Positions 61,653-64,000 of a DNA stretch of 64,000 bases are shown here, in pieces. The position numbers and the translations under genes are program-made. The stretch lies in assembly GCF_014898055.3 (NCBI RefSeq), contig NW_023601104.1, positions 39,620,210-39,684,209 of the forward strand. The letters are read 5' to 3'. Below the pieces are notes generated by a model. It saw nothing but the letters and a program-made list of their open reading frames with translations, searched no databases and was not told the origin of the DNA. The number at the start of each line of letters is the position of its first letter. Positions within the stretch are counted from its first letter, which is position 1. Origin of the DNA: Talpa occidentalis. Lineage: Eukaryota; Chordata; Mammalia; Eulipotyphla; Talpidae.

Positions 61653-63619
61653 CATAACGGGATGTCTTGATGGAAAATCCAACTCATGCATCTAGTTTAT
61701 AAACTTCAACTTTATTCCACTTTTTGAAAATGATTAAATTTTCTAAATGATTAATCCTTTAAGTCCTCAAAGATTAAAGCACCTAGGTTTATGTCCTTTA
61801 AATGTTTTCTCAGCAAAGTTTTAAGTCAAATTCATTAAGATAAATTCATTCTTTAATTTATTAACAAATACTATGTAAGATCTAAGTAAGTGAAAGTTCA
61901 AAGAATAAAAAAACTGTATCAGATTCCTTTCTGAAATTGGCTTTATAGAGTATAGCCCTCAGGGAAAAGATCTGTGAAATGACTGTGTTTGCTGGTTACT
62001 ATACATCTTGTTTAACTTACTAGCAGAGCAACTGGTCTGGTTTCCAGAGAATTCCAAAAGCAGAATTCCATGAAAATACAAATAGTTTCCCTAGAAGGTA
62101 TTAAGTAGTGGCACTCCAATCTCTAGTCCATGAATGCATATACATGCAGATTTGTCTGTTTTTCTCACTCCAGGTTTTAATTCCTGAACTTGGACTGAGA
62201 TACTTCTATACCCATATACCAAAGGATCTGTGTGTATAATATGCTTCATGCTGAACCAATACAAGCTATGAGATTTTAGTGACAATGTGAAGGATAAGAA
62301 GTGCTTAAGATTCACAGATACAGGAAAATGTGCTTCTATTCCTACTTCTACCACACCATTCTAGTAAACCCAAAAATCATCCCCCCAAAACCATTTACCT
62401 CACTGGGATGCAAGCAAACCTATGGATTTTATTTCCAAATCTTACTCTAAAGTTTTAACTACTACCATGACTCTTTGCCCTCTTAAGAAAACCTATCAGA
62501 TCATCAAATCTAAGCTAAAAAATTGGAAAATGTTTACAACTACCCCATTTCTTTTAAGTTCACATTAAACCTCAAGTAAATTGTGCACAGAAGAGGTATA
62601 GAAAGGTGGAAAGGGAAGACAGCACTATTTGATTATGAGATTGAAGATGCAAATGATCCTGAAACAGGTTATGAAAGTTCTGGAATTCATTGGGAGTGGA
62701 GTCAAAATTGATTTCAAATTGGAATCTAGCCTTCAGCTCCATTCCTTTTGTGACCAAGGTACTAGAACTCAGATGCAGCAGAAAGGAACTACAGGTATAG
62801 AAGATACTTGACAAAACAGTATCACTCATTCCAATTGTGTCAGGATTACATACAGACATTCACTGCAAAGAGAGGGGGGAAAAATGCAAACTAGCCACAA
62901 GGAAATGTTTCTATGGTGCATTTCAATTTCAGCAAGTCCTCTGTTTGTTCATCCCCTTCACACAAAATGAATCACATATACTTGATAACTCATTTGTCAA
63001 AAAACAATATATATGGCATCAATATGGCTTATCAGATGTCAAATCATATTAACTAGAAAACAAGGGAATTAACTTACCTCAAGGAAGAAAATTTAGTACT
63101 GTTCCTTTAGAATTTCCTTTATTACTACCCCTTAAAACATAAACTAGCGTTTATATTAAATTCAAATTAGATTACAGTGGTCATACACCTAATGTTATTT
63201 CCCATCTTTCAAGAATCTTAAAAACAAAGTGGCACTAGATGGCAGCAATGAGGTGGTGCTAAAAAAAAAAAAGACTTGAGCCACAAGATACTTGATTTCA
63301 CAATGCAGTCTACAATTTGCCTACTTCCCCATTTCTCTTTACATTTTCAAAAGGACATGTATTTAGAAAAAGACAGGAGAACACAAGGTAGGAGAAGGAG
63401 CCTTCTGCCCTCTGGTTTTCTGGTTTGTTTTTTAATTTTTAGTGTGGGAAAGATTTTGTATTTTTATGTTCTATTTAGGATGTTCAGCTCAAGGTTAGTC
63501 ACTATCTTAAATGTGGGGGAAAAAAAAACAACCCTGAGGAATATTATTGTCCATAAAAATTCAAGTCTTTAATACTGCATACAAAGATGTATGAAAATAT
63601 ACCCTAAAGATAAAGAGCT

Positions 63620-63870
63620 CAGAGGTTTTGGAGTGAGAGATTCCTTTCAATTCTAAGCTCAACCACAGAAATAGTGTGCCCTTTCCTTTATAAGTCAATC
63701 TCTTCAAAATCAGATTTCTCAACTGTAAATGAGGAACACTGATATTATTTGCGTCAGAGGACAGGAATAAGGCATAACTGAAGACACACAAAACATCTAA
63801 CACAGTGCCTGGCACACAGCAAGTGTTGCTGCTACAGCTGCTGCTGTTACTATACATCATTTACTATTAT
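63620..63870 (+). repeat. MIR SINE relic
   Basis: Plus-strand MIR pattern: tctaagctcaaccacag, tttctcaactgtaaatgagg, cacagtgcctggcacacagc. Confidence 0.7.
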
Positions 63871-64000
63871 TGGTACATACCAATGTAAAAAAAACTGGAC
63901 CAAGAACAAAAACAGGTGATTAACAAACACAAAAAGGTCAATGAAAATTAATAATTCAACACTGCCATGAAAGAAACATAAACCAGATGAACTAAAACAT

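Larger units (their letters stand above)
52945..64000 (-). other. HNRNPC intron upstream of the first coding exon (partial)
   Basis: Inferred from the acceptor at about 52944 and the lack of any upstream exon or CpG-rich promoter to the window edge. It contains eleven SINE copies or fragments, an L1 piece and a MIR. In 52945-53848, 54180-54576, 56882-58050, 58400-58950, 59820-60895, 61063-61390 and 61669-63620 I see unique AT-rich sequence only. A short non-coding exon could be hidden there. Confidence 0.6.

Overview
This is mammalian nuclear DNA. It holds seven exons of one gene, HNRNPC (minus strand), in a background crowded with retroposons. I see no operons, ribosome-binding sites or other prokaryotic features. 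The coding exons specify heterogeneous nuclear ribonucleoprotein C1/C2, and every splice junction can be read at base level. The commonest repeat is a tRNA-derived SINE with pol III A and B boxes, usually ending in AATAAA plus TCTTT plus an A-run (the 'T+' tail type). I count about 58 copies or fragments in 64 kb. Its head (GGGCCTCCCNGGTGGCGCA) is not the Alu, B1/B2, carnivore CAN, equine ERE, pig PRE-1 or ruminant Bov-tA sequence as I know them. With the L1 3' ends it suggests a laurasiatherian, most plausibly a horseshoe-bat-like (rhinolophoid) bat, but that species call is inference from memory.

Layout. 1-26.5 kb is the 3' flank of HNRNPC: about 25 SINEs, ancient L1 pieces (10.1-16.4 kb), L2 and MIR relics, a complete solo retroviral LTR with 4-bp target duplication (22264-22742) and a younger 5'-truncated L1 (23582-24923) that itself carries a SINE. 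26.57-52.94 kb holds the last seven exons of HNRNPC. 52.95-64.0 kb is the intron upstream of the first coding exon. No promoter or CpG-rich first exon is visible, so the transcription start should lie beyond the right edge.

The exons join in frame to 294 codons (C1 form), or 307 codons when a donor 39 nt downstream is used (C2 form). Order: RRM, C1/C2 linker, basic segment, leucine-zipper helix, acidic tail.

SINE subtypes used below: subtype 1 is older, with tail CCCCAGTTCTTGTATGCATAAATAAATCTT. Subtype 2 has tail CCCAGTGCTTGTATAAATAAATCTT. Subtype 3 looks youngest and is GC-rich: CCCAGTGCATGTATAAAC, then AAAC/AAAT microsatellite, then usually CATGCCTCTAT and poly(A). 'Intermediate' copies mix features of 1 and 2. 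TSD means target-site duplication.

I found no new multi-gene system. The most interesting items are retroposition products: a SINE insertion that appears to have carried an L1 fragment as a 3' transduction inside one TSD, three smaller tails of the same kind, the subtype 3 tail module, target sites used twice, and the load of A-tailed antisense SINEs inside the gene of a poly(U)-binding splicing repressor.
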